This document shows, in pieces, positions 37,634 through 48,134 of a stretch of 64,000 bases of DNA. A model generated the notes under the pieces. It searched no databases and was not told where the DNA came from. It saw only the letters and a program-made list of their open reading frames with translations. Source of the stretch: Oharaeibacter diazotrophicus (lineage in GTDB: Bacteria > Pseudomonadota > Alphaproteobacteria > Rhizobiales > Pleomorphomonadaceae); contig NZ_SNXY01000010.1 in assembly GCF_004362745.1 (NCBI RefSeq), positions 436,501-500,500 of the forward strand. The letters are read 5' to 3'. Numbering within the stretch: the first letter of the stretch is position 1; each line of letters starts with the position of its first letter. A program made the translations under genes and the position numbers.

Positions 37634-39349
37634 GTGAACGGGGTCGCCTCCTTGCTGAAGTCACTGGGGCCGGGGCGGCTGGCGGCGATGGGCGCCGTGG
37701 CGCTCGGGCTGGTGGGCTTCTTCGCCTACATCATCCTGCGCTTCAACGAAGTGGCGCAGGTCCCGCTCTACACCGGCCTGACGATGGAGGACACCGCCGC
37801 CATCACCCAGGAGCTGGACGGCCAGAACGTCCAGTACACGCTGAAGGACAACGGCGCGATCATCCTGGTGCCGGACGCCGATGTGCTGAAGCTGCGCATG
37901 CAGCTCGCCGAACAGGGGCTGCCGGCCGGCGGTGGCGTCGGCTACGAGATCTTCGACAAGACCGACGCGCTCGGCACCACGTCCTTCGTGCAGTCGGTCA
38001 ACGCGCTGCGCGCCCTCGAGGGCGAACTCGCACGCACCATCCGCACGATCCGCCGGGTCGATCAGGCGCGCGTCCACCTCGTGCTGCCCGAGAAGCAGCT
38101 GTTCCGCAAGGACGCCCAGAAGCCGACCGCCTCGATCGTGCTGAAGACCCGCGGCGAGCTCGACCCCGGCCAGATCCGCGCGATCCAGCACCTCGTCGCC
38201 TCCGCCGTGCCGGGGCTGGAGCCGAGCCGGATCTCGGTGGTCGACGAGACCGGCCGCCTGCTCGCCCAGGGCAGCGGCGAGGACGACACCGCCTACATGG
38301 CCTCCACCGTCGACGAGCGCGCGAGCTCGGTCCAGCGGCAGGTCGAGGAGCGCGTGCGCGACATCGTCGAGAGCGTGGTCGGCGCCGGCCGGGTCCGGGT
38401 CCGCGTCGCCGCCGAGCTCGACCTCAACCGGGTCACCCAGACCCAGGACACCTTCGATCCCAACGGGCAGGTCGTCCGCTCGACCCAGACCCGCGAGGAC
38501 AAGTCGGCCTCCCAGGACAACCAGCCGAACGACCAGGTCACGGCGGGCAACCAGGTTCCGAACGCCAACGCCAACCAGAACGGCCAGGCCGCCGGCGCCC
38601 AGAGCAACCAGAACGCCGCGGCCACCGAGGAGACCGTCAACTACGAGATCTCCAAGACGACGCGGACCCAGGTCACCGAGATCGGCGGCATCAAGCGGCT
38701 GTCGGTGGCGGTGCTGGTCGACGGCCGCTACGCCACCGACGCGGCGGGCACCCAGACCTACACGCCGCGCCCGCAGCCCGAGCTCGACCAGATCTCCGCG
38801 CTGGTGCGCACCGCCATGGGCTTCGACCAGAACCGCGGCGACCAGCTGCAGGTCGTGAACCTGCAGTTCGCCGACGGTCCGGCCGTGCCGACCGACGCGG
38901 CGGCGACCGGCCTGTTCGACTTCACCAAGGACGACCTCGTTCGCTTCGCCGAGATGGGCGTCATGCTGGTGCTGACGCTCCTGGTGCTGCTGTTCGCGGT
39001 GCGTCCGCTGATCCGCCGCATCGTCGCGCCGGACCCGTCCGCCGAGGAGTCCGCGCAGGCGGCGGCGCAGGCGGTGATCGCCGGCACGCCGGGCTCGACC
39101 ACCATCATCGTCGGCCCGAACGGCCAGCAGATCCCGGTGCAGATCGGCGCCGACGGCAAGCCGCTCCCGGTCCTGATCGACGGCACGACCGAGCAGCCCC
39201 AGGGCGGCGGCGTGCCGACCCGCCTCGAGGAGGCCCGCGCCGCCGGCGCCGCCCAGATGGACCAGCTCCGCCGCGTCGGCGACCTCGTCTCGGAGAACCC
39301 GAACGAAGCCGCGATCCTCATTCGTACCTGGCTCTCGGAGGCCGCGTAA
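37634..39349 (+). CDS. fliF: Flagellar MS-ring protein FliF
   Basis: Inner-membrane ring on which the flagellar motor and export gate assemble. 571 residues from a GTG at 37634 (GGAG nine bases upstream). TM1 is AAMGAVALGLVGFFAYIIL (about 18-36); the YscJ-type ring domains include VPLYTGLTMEDTAAITQEL and the conserved GVGYEIFDKTDALGTTSFVQSVNALRALEGELARTI. A variable Asn/Gln-rich loop (about 290-330) precedes TM2 (AEMGVMLVLTLLVLLFAVRPLI). The C-terminal tail (VGDLVSENPNEAAILIRTWL) binds FliG. fliG starts 3 bases after its stop. Confidence 0.96.
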   Translation: MNGVASLLKSLGPGRLAAMGAVALGLVGFFAYIILRFNEVAQVPLYTGLTMEDTAAITQELDGQNVQYTLKDNGAIILVPDADVLKLRMQLAEQGLPAGGGVGYEIFDKTDALGTTSFVQSVNALRALEGELARTIRTIRRVDQARVHLVLPEKQLFRKDAQKPTASIVLKTRGELDPGQIRAIQHLVASAVPGLEPSRISVVDETGRLLAQGSGEDDTAYMASTVDERASSVQRQVEERVRDIVESVVGAGRVRVRVAAELDLNRVTQTQDTFDPNGQVVRSTQTREDKSASQDNQPNDQVTAGNQVPNANANQNGQAAGAQSNQNAAATEETVNYEISKTTRTQVTEIGGIKRLSVAVLVDGRYATDAAGTQTYTPRPQPELDQISALVRTAMGFDQNRGDQLQVVNLQFADGPAVPTDAAATGLFDFTKDDLVRFAEMGVMLVLTLLVLLFAVRPLIRRIVAPDPSAEESAQAAAQAVIAGTPGSTTIIVGPNGQQIPVQIGADGKPLPVLIDGTTEQPQGGGVPTRLEEARAAGAAQMDQLRRVGDLVSENPNEAAILIRTWLSEAA

Positions 39350-39352
39350 CCC

Positions 39353-40429
39353 ATGGCAGTCAACGGCCCGCTCTCGGCCACGGCGATCGTCGCCAACGGC
39401 AACACGCTGACGATCTCGTCGGCGAGCGAGCAGCGCGCTCTCACCGGTGGCGAGAAGGCCGCGGTGATGATGCTCGCACTCGGCGACAAGTACGGCAGCC
39501 CGATCTGGAAGGAGCTCGACGAGATCGAGATCAAGCAGCTGTCGCAGGCGATGTCGAAGCTCGGCCCGATCACGCCGACCATGCTCGACGACCTGATGGT
39601 CGAGTTCGTCACCAAGGTGTCCTCGACCGGCGCCCTGATGGGCAACTACGACACCACCGAGCGCCTGCTGCTCGCCGTGTTGCCGCAGGACAAGGTCAAC
39701 GCGATCATGGAGGAGATCCGTGGTCCGGCCGGCCGCAACATGTGGGAGAAGCTGTCGAACGTCCAGGAGGTGGTGCTCGCCAACTACCTGAAGAACGAGT
39801 ACCCGCAGACCGTCGCCGTGGTGCTCTCGAAGATCAAGGCCGACCACGCCGCCCGCGTCCTCGCCAAGCTGCCGGAGGAGTTCGCGCTCGAGGTCGTCAA
39901 CCGCATGCTGAAGATGGAGTCGGTGCAGAAGGACGTGCTCGACAAGGTCGAACAGACCCTGCGCGTCGAGTTCATGTCGAACCTCACCAACACCCAGCGC
40001 CGCGACGCCCACGAAATGATGGCGGAGATCTTCAACAACTTCGACCGCACCACCGAGGCCCGCTTCGTCACCGCGCTCGAGGAGAACAACCGCGAGGCGG
40101 CCGACCGCATCAAGGCGCTGATGTTCACCTTCGACGACCTCGGCAAGCTCGATCCGGGCGCGATCCAGACACTGCTGCGCAACGTCGAGAAGGACAAGCT
40201 GGCGCTGGCGCTCAAGGGTGCCAAGGACCAGGTCAAGGACCTGTTCTTCGGCAACATGTCGGCGCGCGCCTCGGCGATGCTGAAGGAGGACATGGAGGCG
40301 CTGGGTCCGGTGCGCCTGCGCGACGTCGACGAGGCGCAGGTCTACATGATCAACACAGCCAAGGACCTCGCCGCCAAGGGCGAGATCATGATCTCCAAGA
40401 ACAAGGGCGAGGACGACCTCGTCGTCTGA
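39353..40429 (+). CDS. fliG: Flagellar motor switch protein FliG
   Basis: Cytoplasmic C-ring protein that couples stator torque to rotor and sets direction. 358 residues. The N-domain ([38 protein letters not shown]) binds FliF; the middle domain includes HPQ-region-like [27 protein letters not shown]; the C-domain contains the charged torque helix ([33 protein letters not shown]), with [28 protein letters not shown]. It is second in fliF-fliG-fliH-fliN-flbD, a Caulobacter-like order. Confidence 0.96.
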   Translation: MAVNGPLSATAIVANGNTLTISSASEQRALTGGEKAAVMMLALGDKYGSPIWKELDEIEIKQLSQAMSKLGPITPTMLDDLMVEFVTKVSSTGALMGNYDTTERLLLAVLPQDKVNAIMEEIRGPAGRNMWEKLSNVQEVVLANYLKNEYPQTVAVVLSKIKADHAARVLAKLPEEFALEVVNRMLKMESVQKDVLDKVEQTLRVEFMSNLTNTQRRDAHEMMAEIFNNFDRTTEARFVTALEENNREAADRIKALMFTFDDLGKLDPGAIQTLLRNVEKDKLALALKGAKDQVKDLFFGNMSARASAMLKEDMEALGPVRLRDVDEAQVYMINTAKDLAAKGEIMISKNKGEDDLVV

Positions 40430-40460
40430 CGCTCCGTCCGCCGCAACAGCCGAGTCGCCG

Positions 40461-41123
40461 ATGGCCGCCCCCGCCCGTTTCCTGTTCGACACCGACTTCG
40501 CCGCCCCGCCACCGCGGCCGGAGCCGGCCGCACCGGTCGTGCCCACGATCGAACTCCCGTTGCACGAGACGCTGCTCGCCGAGGCCGAGCGCCGCGGCCA
40601 CGAACGCGGCCTCGCCGAGGGCCGCCAGGGCGCCGAGGCCAAGGCGGCCGGCCGTCTCGCCGACGAGGCGAGCCGTCTCGCTTCGGCGGCGCAGTCGATC
40701 CTCGCCGTGCTCGACGTCGAGCGCGAACGCATCGAGGCCGAGGCGGCCCGCCTCGCCGTCGCGGTCGCCCGCAAGATCGCCGGCCGGCTCTACGACCTCC
40801 ATCCGCGCGAGGCGATCCTCGCCGTGCTCGCCGACTCGCTCGGCCCGCTCGCCAAGGCGCCCCACCTCGTCGTGCGCCTCGCGACCGAGGACGCCGGCTC
40901 GATCCGCGACGCGCTGACCAAACTCGCCGCCGAGCGCGGCTTCGACGGCCGCCTCGTCGTGCTCGGCGAGGACGGCGTGCCGCGCGGCGACTGCCGCGTC
41001 GAGTGGGCCGACGGCGGCATCGTGCTCGACCGCGCCGCGGTCGAGGCCGCGATCGAGACCGCCCTCGACGCCCATCTCGGCGTCGTGCCCGCCGCGGGCG
41101 ACCGGACCGGAGAGACGACATGA
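40461..41123 (+). CDS. fliH: Flagellar assembly protein FliH (FlbE-like)
   Basis: 220 residues. A variable Pro-rich N-terminus is followed by a long Ala/Glu/Arg coiled coil (ERRGHERGLAEGRQGAEAKAAGRLADEASRL, about 50-110) and the C-terminal domain (AVARKIAGRLYDLHPREAILAVLADSLGPL, then GDCRVEWADGGIVLDRAAVEAAIETAL) that in FliH binds the FliI ATPase. The DCRVEWADGG segment is diagnostic. Its stop codon overlaps the fliN start by 4 bases (ATGA). Neither fliI nor fliJ is in the window. Confidence 0.88.
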   Translation: MAAPARFLFDTDFAAPPPRPEPAAPVVPTIELPLHETLLAEAERRGHERGLAEGRQGAEAKAAGRLADEASRLASAAQSILAVLDVERERIEAEAARLAVAVARKIAGRLYDLHPREAILAVLADSLGPLAKAPHLVVRLATEDAGSIRDALTKLAAERGFDGRLVVLGEDGVPRGDCRVEWADGGIVLDRAAVEAAIETALDAHLGVVPAAGDRTGETT

Positions 41124-41458
41124 GCAACGGCAACGACCCGGGCGGCCTGCCGTTCGAGACCCACACCGCCGACCGCCGCCGCGGCGAGGACGAGGATCCG
41201 AACGCCTCCCACTCGGCCGCCGAACTCGAGGCGGTGTTCGACGTCCCCGTCCGCGTCTCGGCCGTGCTCGGCCGGGCCCGGATGAACGTGCACGACCTGC
41301 TGCGCCTCGCCCCCGGCGCGGTGCTTGAACTCGACCGCAAGGTCGGCGAGGCGATCGACATCTTCGTCAACGATCGGCTGGTTGCGCGCGGCGAGGTCGT
41401 CCTCGTCGAGGACAAGCTCGGCGTCACCATGACCGAGATCATCAAAGCGGAACGCTGA
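41120..41458 (+). CDS. fliN: Flagellar motor switch protein FliN
   Basis: 112-residue C-ring subunit. A variable acidic N-terminus of about 35 residues precedes the SpoA/surface-presentation domain (FDVPVRVSAVLGRARMNVHDLLRLAPGAVLELDRKVGEAIDIFVNDRLVARGEVVLVEDKLGVTMTEII), which is complete. Start chosen at the ATG overlapping the fliH stop. fliM is not adjacent. Confidence 0.95.
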   Translation: MSNGNDPGGLPFETHTADRRRGEDEDPNASHSAAELEAVFDVPVRVSAVLGRARMNVHDLLRLAPGAVLELDRKVGEAIDIFVNDRLVARGEVVLVEDKLGVTMTEIIKAER

Positions 41459-41469
41459 GGACCAACGCC

Positions 41470-42846
<1,377 letters not shown>

Positions 42847-42853
42847 AACGGCG

Positions 42854-42885
42854 ACGGGCGGCGCGGCTTTCGCCGCACCGCCCGT
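42854..42885. terminator. Hairpin after the fliF-flbD operon
   Basis: Arms ACGGGCGG/CCGCCCGT (42854-42861, 42878-42885) with an inner GCGGC-tttc-GCCGC pairing give a 13-bp stem with one mismatch, 7 bases past the flbD stop. It lies between convergent genes and could serve both. No T-tract. Confidence 0.55.
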
Positions 42886-42932
42886 GCCGTGTCACGGTCG
42901 GGGGAAGAGCCCCCGCCGTGCGAGCGTGCCCG

Positions 42933-43490
42933 TCAACGGCACTCGGTCTGGTCGAGGCCGGCCATGGTCGAGGTGTCGCCGCCGGTCTGCTGGCTGGCGG
43001 CGTCCTGGCCGGAGGTGGCGAGATCGGACGACGGGCCGTTGGCGGCACCGCTGCCGGTCGTCGCGCCGGAGGCCGAACCCGTCGCGGCCATGTCGCCGAC
43101 GCCGCCGGTCGCCATGTTCGAGCCCGTGCCCGTGGTCGAGGAGCCGCCGTCGGTGGCGGCCATGTCGCCGCTGCCGGTCGCGCCGGACGTTCCGGTGGCG
43201 CTGCCCGGCGACTGGGCGCTCTGCTGAGAACCGCCGGCGGCACCGGCAGCGCCGCTGCCGTAGGTCGTGGTGGTGCCGTCGGCACCCTGCTGGACCGCCG
43301 CGCCGGCGGTGTCGTTCTGCAGCGGCACGTTGGTGCCGTCCTTGGAGATGCCGCCCGAAGCGTCGGCGCCGCTCGCGATCGAGCCGGTGGTCTCGTTGGA
43401 CGCCGAGGTGCCCGGCGGGCACGCGGCGAAGGCCGATCCGGCGCTGGCGGCGAGGGCGGTGGCGGCGAGCAGGAGCGTGAAGCGTTTCAT
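42933..43490 (-). CDS. Secreted Gly/Ser/Thr/Ala-rich low-complexity protein (YjbE-like?)
   Basis: 185 residues with a signal peptide (KRFTLLLAATALAASAGSAFA, cleavage before ACPPG), then a low-complexity body of Gly, Ser, Thr and Ala (GTSASNETTGSIASGADASG, GGISKDGTNVPLQND) and one cysteine near each end of the mature protein. The TNETTGSI...GGISKDGT pattern resembles alphaproteobacterial proteins annotated as exopolysaccharide-related YjbE, but this is a weak, composition-driven likeness. It lies on the opposite strand between flbD and the phytase gene, not part of the flagellar unit. Confidence 0.7.
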   Translation of the reverse strand: MKRFTLLLAATALAASAGSAFAACPPGTSASNETTGSIASGADASGGISKDGTNVPLQNDTAGAAVQQGADGTTTTYGSGAAGAAGGSQQSAQSPGSATGTSGATGSGDMAATDGGSSTTGTGSNMATGGVGDMAATGSASGATTGSGAANGPSSDLATSGQDAASQQTGGDTSTMAGLDQTECR

Positions 43491-43754
43491 CCCTGGTTCT
43501 CCTTGTCCACGTCGTTGGTGGGGTCCGGGTAACCAAGGGCGGCGCGTCGTGTTCCAAGGCCGGCGAGGCTTCGGAGAGATCCTGCGCGATCACCGTTCAC
43601 GATGGTGACATTCACGGGCGAACCGCGGGTGACGGCTTGAGCGGAAACGGACGAGGCGCCCTCTCGCCGAGGACGCCTCCGATCGTGACAGGCAGGAAAG
43701 GGCCGGGCGCGGCCGGGTAGACCCGGGCGCGGGCCGAGCCGCGCGGCAGGAAGG

Positions 43755-43782
43755 ACCCGGGTACGGCGGACCGTACCCGGGT
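43755..43782 (-). terminator. Hairpin terminator of the phytase gene
   Basis: Perfect 12-bp stem ACCCGGGTACGG (43755-43766) / CCGTACCCGGGT (43771-43782), 4-base loop, 6 bases downstream of the phytase stop on the minus strand. No T-tract. The remaining spacer to 43491 shows nothing else clear. Confidence 0.55.
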
Positions 43783-43788
43783 GCGCCG

Positions 43789-45120
43789 TCAGGGCTTGCG
43801 CGGGTCGAAGGCGCCCGGGGTCACCGCCAGCGGCGGCGAGAAGCGGGCGGCGATCGCCGGCCAGGACACGAACTTGAAGTTCTGCTGCGGCGTTTCGCCG
43901 GAGAGACCGTCGAGATCGTCGTCGTAGCCGTCCTGGGTGACGAACAGGCCGCGCGGGAAGCCGGGCAGGGCGTTCGAGATCACCTCGGCGCCGTCGCTCT
44001 CCTGCACCGCGTCGATCCCGCCCTTGGCGGCGACGCGGTAGGAGCCGAGGAGCTTCGGCGTCGCCGTGCCCTTCAGGCCGAACACCGCGAAGCTGTCGTC
44101 GTAGGGCGCGTCGGCAGAGGGGTTGTCGCCGTGGGCGCCGCCCTGGCTCGAGGCCAGCAGGTAACCGGTGCCGTTGCGGCCGTAGTAAATGCAGAGGCCC
44201 TCGACGTCGCGTGCGATCACGCTGGTCGGCTCGTGGAAGCTGCTCTCGGTCGAGCCGCGGGTCTCGTAGACGAGCGTCGGAACCGCCTTGGCGCCCTTCT
44301 TCAGGTCGATCCGCCAGATCCCGACGTCCTCCTGGCCGGCGTAGAGGATGCCGTTGCGCTGGTCGACGACGAGGCCCTCGAACTGCGGGCTCCAGTCCTT
44401 CTTCGGGTCGTCGCTCTCCTCGCGCAGACTCTGACCGTCGTGGACGACCGGCACGCGGTAGTCGAAGAGGAACTTCGCGACGATCTTGCCGCCCTTCTGC
44501 GGCTCCAGCCGGAACACGCCGAGCCGCGGCTCGCCGCGCTGGGTCACGATCACCAGCGGCTTGCCGGTGGTCCGGTTCGACCACGTGGTCAGGCCGTAGG
44601 CGGTGTGCTGGTCGTCGAGCGGGTTGTCCTCGAGGCCGGTGCCGTCGGCGAGCGGGCGCTTCGGGAAGGCGCGGGCCGGATCGGCCGGCGTGACGTCGAC
44701 CAGCGGTTCGGCCTTGCCCGGCGCGACCTGGTAGACGCGGATGCGGTCGAGCGCGCGGTCGCTGGCGACCACGACGTCGACGGTGCGGCCGTTCTTCAGC
44801 TTCACGCCGTAGGCGACGTCGACGTTGTTGATGCGCCCCTTGCCCTCGTCGGTCTTCTGCGGGTCGATCACCTGGATCCGCTTGCCGGAGAGGTCGTAGA
44901 CGCGGATGCCGCCCTTCTTCACCGCTGTGGCGACGAAGCTGGCGTAGCGCGCGTTCGGGGCGACCCAAACGGCCGGATCGTCGGCGTCGGACTCGTAGTC
45001 GTTGTCCGGCAGCGGCGGGGTGGTCTCGAGCGTCGGCTTGACCTCGGCCACGACCGGGGCGCCGGCGAAGGCGGGAGCGGCGGAGGCGAGGAGCAGGGCG
45101 AGGAGGGCGGCGGTGCGCAA
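43789..45120 (-). CDS. Beta-propeller phytase (3-phytase)
   Basis: 443 residues with a signal peptide (RTAALLALLLASAAPAFA), so secreted or periplasmic; releases phosphate from phytate with Ca2+ by family knowledge. Beta-propeller phytase landmarks are present: DADDPAVWVAP near residue 45, GRINNVDVAYG, the QFEGLVVDQRNGILYAGQEDVGIWRI active-site region, and RDVEGLCIYYGRNGTGYLLASSQG. The DDDLDGLSGE stretch near the C-terminus is a further acidic metal-binding candidate. It faces away from flhA and shares its 166-base upstream region with the flhA promoter. Confidence 0.93.
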   Translation of the reverse strand: MRTAALLALLLASAAPAFAGAPVVAEVKPTLETTPPLPDNDYESDADDPAVWVAPNARYASFVATAVKKGGIRVYDLSGKRIQVIDPQKTDEGKGRINNVDVAYGVKLKNGRTVDVVVASDRALDRIRVYQVAPGKAEPLVDVTPADPARAFPKRPLADGTGLEDNPLDDQHTAYGLTTWSNRTTGKPLVIVTQRGEPRLGVFRLEPQKGGKIVAKFLFDYRVPVVHDGQSLREESDDPKKDWSPQFEGLVVDQRNGILYAGQEDVGIWRIDLKKGAKAVPTLVYETRGSTESSFHEPTSVIARDVEGLCIYYGRNGTGYLLASSQGGAHGDNPSADAPYDDSFAVFGLKGTATPKLLGSYRVAAKGGIDAVQESDGAEVISNALPGFPRGLFVTQDGYDDDLDGLSGETPQQNFKFVSWPAIAARFSPPLAVTPGAFDPRKP

Positions 45121-45210
45121 GGGCGTGGTCTCCGGGATGGGACGAGCCCGCGTAGCAGCGGCGCATGACAGCCGATTGAAGCGGGGACGGCGGCGCGGGC
45201 GGGGGCCGGG

Positions 45211-45249
45211 TTAACGGCTCGTTAACCATCCGCCCGGCAATTTCTGCCC
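45211..45249 (+). promoter_or_regulatory. flhA promoter region: perfect CtrA box plus ftr-like motif
   Basis: TTAA-CGGCTCG-TTAACC (45211-45227) is an exact CtrA consensus (TTAA-N7-TTAA). Seven bases later CGGCA-ATTTC-TGCCC (45235-45249) repeats the CGGCA-N5-TGCC motif. The arrangement mirrors fliF. The flhA start is 38 bases downstream. Confidence 0.7.
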
Positions 45250-45286
45250 AGCGCTTCGCGCCTCTCGCAGCAAGGGACGGATCACG

Positions 45287-47422
45287 GTGACAGACGTTCC
45301 GGACGGTGCCGGCACCGGCTCCTCGGTCCCCCTGGGGCTGAGGCTGCCGACCCTCGAGGAGTTGCGCGGCGCGCTGATGCGCGGCGACGTCGCCTTCGCG
45401 GTCGGCGTGATGGCGATCCTGGTCGTCCTGATCCTGCCGCTGCCGTCGATCCTGCTCGACTTCTTCCTGGCGGTCTCGATCATCTTCTCGATCCTGATCC
45501 TGATGACGGCGCTCTTCATCCAGGCGCCGCTGGAATTCTCCTCCTTCCCGACCGTGCTCCTGATCGCGACCATGCTGCGGCTCGCGCTCAACCTCGCCTC
45601 GACGCGGCTGATCCTCAGCCACGGCCACGAGGGTACGGCCGCCGCCGGCCACGTCATCCAGGCCTTCGGGAACTTCGTGATGGGCGGCAACTTCGTGATC
45701 GGCATCATCGTGTTCGCGATCCTGGTGATCGTGAACTTCGTGGTGATCACCAAGGGTTCGGGCCGCATCGCCGAGGTCGCGGCCCGCTTCACCCTCGACG
45801 CCATGCCGGGCAAGCAGATGGCGATCGACGCCGATCTCTCCGCCGGCCTGATCAAGGAGACCGAGGCGCGCGAGCGGCGCAAGAACCTCGAGCAGGAGAG
45901 CGCCTTCTTCGGCGCCATGGACGGCGCGTCGAAATTCGTGCGCGGCGACGCCGTCGCCGGCCTCCTGATCACCTTCATCAACGTGCTCGGCGGCATCGTC
46001 ATCGGCACGCTGCAGATGGACCTGACCATCGCCGAGGCCGGCCACAGCTACACCATCCTCACCGTCGGCGACGGCCTCGTCAGCCAGATCCCGGCGCTGA
46101 TCGTCTCGACCGCGGCCGGCCTGCTCGTCTCCAAGGCCGGCGTCTCCGGCGCCGCCGACAAGGCGCTGGTGACGCAGCTCTCGGGCTATCCGACCGCGCT
46201 CGGCATGTCGGCCGCGGCGATGGGCGTGCTGTCGATCCTGCCGGGCCTGCCGTTCCTGCCCTTCGCGACGCTCGCCGCCGGCGCCGGCGTGCTCGCCGTG
46301 GTGGCGCGGCGGCAGCTCGCCCAGAAGAAGGTGGTCGCGGCGATGGAGAAGGCGGCCGCCGACGCGCCGCCGCCGCCCCCCGCCGAGGAGCCGATCCAGA
46401 CCGCGCTGAAGATGGACGACCTGCGCGTCGAGCTCGGCTACGGCCTGTTGCCGCTGATCAACCAGGAGAACGGCGGCGAGAAGCTGTCCGACCAGATCAA
46501 GGCGCTGCGCCGGCAGATCGCCTCGGAGATGGGCTTCGTGATGCCGCCGGTGCGCCTCCTCGACAACGTGCAGCTGCCGGCCAACGAATACGTCATCAAG
46601 ATCAAGGAGGTGGACGCCGGCCGCGGCACGCTCTTCCCCAACCAGTTCATGGTGATGGACCCGATGGGCGGCAAGGTCGCCATCCCGGGCACCCAGACCA
46701 CCGAGCCGACCTTCGGTCTGGCGGCGACCTGGGTCGAGGCGCGGCTGCGCGAGGAGGCGGCGATCCGCGGTTACACCGTGGTCGACCCGGCGACCGTGCT
46801 GTCGACGCACCTCTCCGAAACGCTCAAGAACAACATGCAGGAGATCCTGTCCTACGGCGACGTCAAGAAGCTGCTCGCCGACCTGCCGGCCGATCAGGCC
46901 AAGCTGGTCGACGACCTCGTCCCGGGCCAGATCACCATCTCCGGCATCCAGCGGGTGCTGCAGTCGCTGCTGGCCGAGCGCGTCTCGATCCGCGACCTCT
47001 CGACCATCATGGAAGGGCTCGCCGAGGCGGTCGGCCACAGCCGGTCGACCCAGATGCTGACCGAGCACGTCCGCGCCCGCCTCGCCCGCCAGATCTGCGC
47101 CGGCCACATCGCGCCCGGCGGCTACCTGCCGCTGGTGACGCTGTCGCCGGCCTGGGAACAGGCCTTCATCGAGGCGCTGGTCGGCGACGGCGAGGAGAAG
47201 CGGCTCGCCATGGCGCCCTCCAAGCTGCAGGAATTCGTCGTGCTGGTGCGCGACGGCTTCGAGGAATGCGCCCGCCGCGGCGAACTGCCGGTGCTGATGA
47301 CCAGCCCGATGATCCGCCCCTACGTCCGCTCCATCGTCGAACGCTTCCGCGCGCACACCACGGTGATGAGCCAGGCCGAGGTGCACCCGCGCGTGCGGCT
47401 GAAGACGGTGTATTCGATCTGA
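45287..47422 (+). CDS. flhA: Flagellar export-gate protein FlhA
   Basis: 711-residue core of the flagellar type III export gate. Eight TM helices in the first about 340 residues, with the conserved FHIPEP-type cytoplasmic loop GKQMAIDADLSAGLIKETEARERR-KNLEQESAFFGAMDGASKFVRGDA between TM4 and TM5. The C-terminal cytoplasmic ring domain includes LELGYGLLPLI-like VELGYGLLPLI, MGFVMPPVRLLDN, and the carboxy segment VLMTSPMIRPYVRSIVERF. GTG start at 45287, with AAGGGA 10-15 bases upstream. It is transcribed alone in this window; flhB and fliPQR are elsewhere. Confidence 0.96.
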   Translation: MTDVPDGAGTGSSVPLGLRLPTLEELRGALMRGDVAFAVGVMAILVVLILPLPSILLDFFLAVSIIFSILILMTALFIQAPLEFSSFPTVLLIATMLRLALNLASTRLILSHGHEGTAAAGHVIQAFGNFVMGGNFVIGIIVFAILVIVNFVVITKGSGRIAEVAARFTLDAMPGKQMAIDADLSAGLIKETEARERRKNLEQESAFFGAMDGASKFVRGDAVAGLLITFINVLGGIVIGTLQMDLTIAEAGHSYTILTVGDGLVSQIPALIVSTAAGLLVSKAGVSGAADKALVTQLSGYPTALGMSAAAMGVLSILPGLPFLPFATLAAGAGVLAVVARRQLAQKKVVAAMEKAAADAPPPPPAEEPIQTALKMDDLRVELGYGLLPLINQENGGEKLSDQIKALRRQIASEMGFVMPPVRLLDNVQLPANEYVIKIKEVDAGRGTLFPNQFMVMDPMGGKVAIPGTQTTEPTFGLAATWVEARLREEAAIRGYTVVDPATVLSTHLSETLKNNMQEILSYGDVKKLLADLPADQAKLVDDLVPGQITISGIQRVLQSLLAERVSIRDLSTIMEGLAEAVGHSRSTQMLTEHVRARLARQICAGHIAPGGYLPLVTLSPAWEQAFIEALVGDGEEKRLAMAPSKLQEFVVLVRDGFEECARRGELPVLMTSPMIRPYVRSIVERFRAHTTVMSQAEVHPRVRLKTVYSI

Positions 47423-47509
47423 CGGGTGGGCGCGGCGGCTCGCCCCTTCGAGGGCGCGGAGTGCGGCCGCTGGCGATGGACCGTCGGATGGACCGAGCTA
47501 TTTCCATGG

Positions 47510-47612
47510 CTTGGTCCGCGAAGGCGGACCATCCACGAGGTCCGGGGCGAGGCGGTGTCCTCGGCCTGTGCGGCCCCGTCGGGACGTGGATGGTCCGCCT
47601 CCGCGGACCAAG
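47510..47612. repeat. Inverted pair of REP-like palindromic units downstream of flhA
   Basis: Two 27-bp units, 47510-47536 and 47586-47612, are inverted copies of each other with one mismatch, separated by 49 bases. Each also contains its own palindrome (GGTCCGC-n4-GCGGACC). This is the layout of a bacterial REP doublet (BIME-like), in the spacer between convergent flhA and yjbQ. Confidence 0.75.
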
Positions 47613-47688
47613 TCGACTTGGGGGCGGGGCACCGGGGACCGACCGGCCCTTGGCGACTGTCCGTGCTCCATGCCGTCGATGGGCCCGT

Positions 47689-48111
47689 TCACGCCGAGAG
47701 GTGCAGCAGCACCTCGCGCCGGTGCGGGCGGGCGCGGTGTTCGAACAGGTAGAGCCCCTGCCACGTGCCGAGGGCGAGGCGGCCGGCGGTGACCGGGATG
47801 CCGACCGAGACGGCGGTCAGCGCGGTCTTGACGTGCGCCGGCATGTCGTCGCGGCCCTCGAGGCGGTGGACGAGGTAGTGCATCGACGGGTCGTCGGCCG
47901 GCGGCACCAGCCGGTCGAGGAAGGCGAGGAGGTCGGTCCGGACGTCCGGATCGGCGTTCTCCTGGATCAGCACCGAGCAGGAGGTGTGGCGCACGAAGGC
48001 CGTCAGCAGGCCCTCCTCGACGGCGCAGGCCGCCACGAAGGCTTCGGCGCGCGCGGTGATCTCGTAGAGCCCGGGACCGCGGGTGTCGACGACGAGCAGG
48101 GTCTGCGGCAT
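47689..48111 (-). CDS. YjbQ/UPF0047-family protein
   Basis: A 140-residue compact beta protein of the YjbQ (secondary thiamine-phosphate synthase) family. Conserved elements are FVRHTSCSVLIQENADPDVRTDLLAFL, HYLVHRLEGRDDMPAHVKTALTAVSVGIPVTAGRLALGTWQGLYLFEHR. The histidines and the DDMPAH motif form the putative active site. Family members show weak thiamine-phosphate synthase activity, but the true role is unsettled. It is 23 bases downstream of the 123-residue secreted protein gene on the same strand. Confidence 0.92.
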   Translation of the reverse strand: MPQTLLVVDTRGPGLYEITARAEAFVAACAVEEGLLTAFVRHTSCSVLIQENADPDVRTDLLAFLDRLVPPADDPSMHYLVHRLEGRDDMPAHVKTALTAVSVGIPVTAGRLALGTWQGLYLFEHRARPHRREVLLHLSA

Positions 48112-48134
48112 CGGGCGTCTCCTTCCCCGCGGTC

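Noticed and set aside
43487-47386. Long antisense frame across flhA and the phytase region
   Set aside because: Composition typical of GC-rich shadows and no conserved domain; flhA and the phytase are complete in their own frames.
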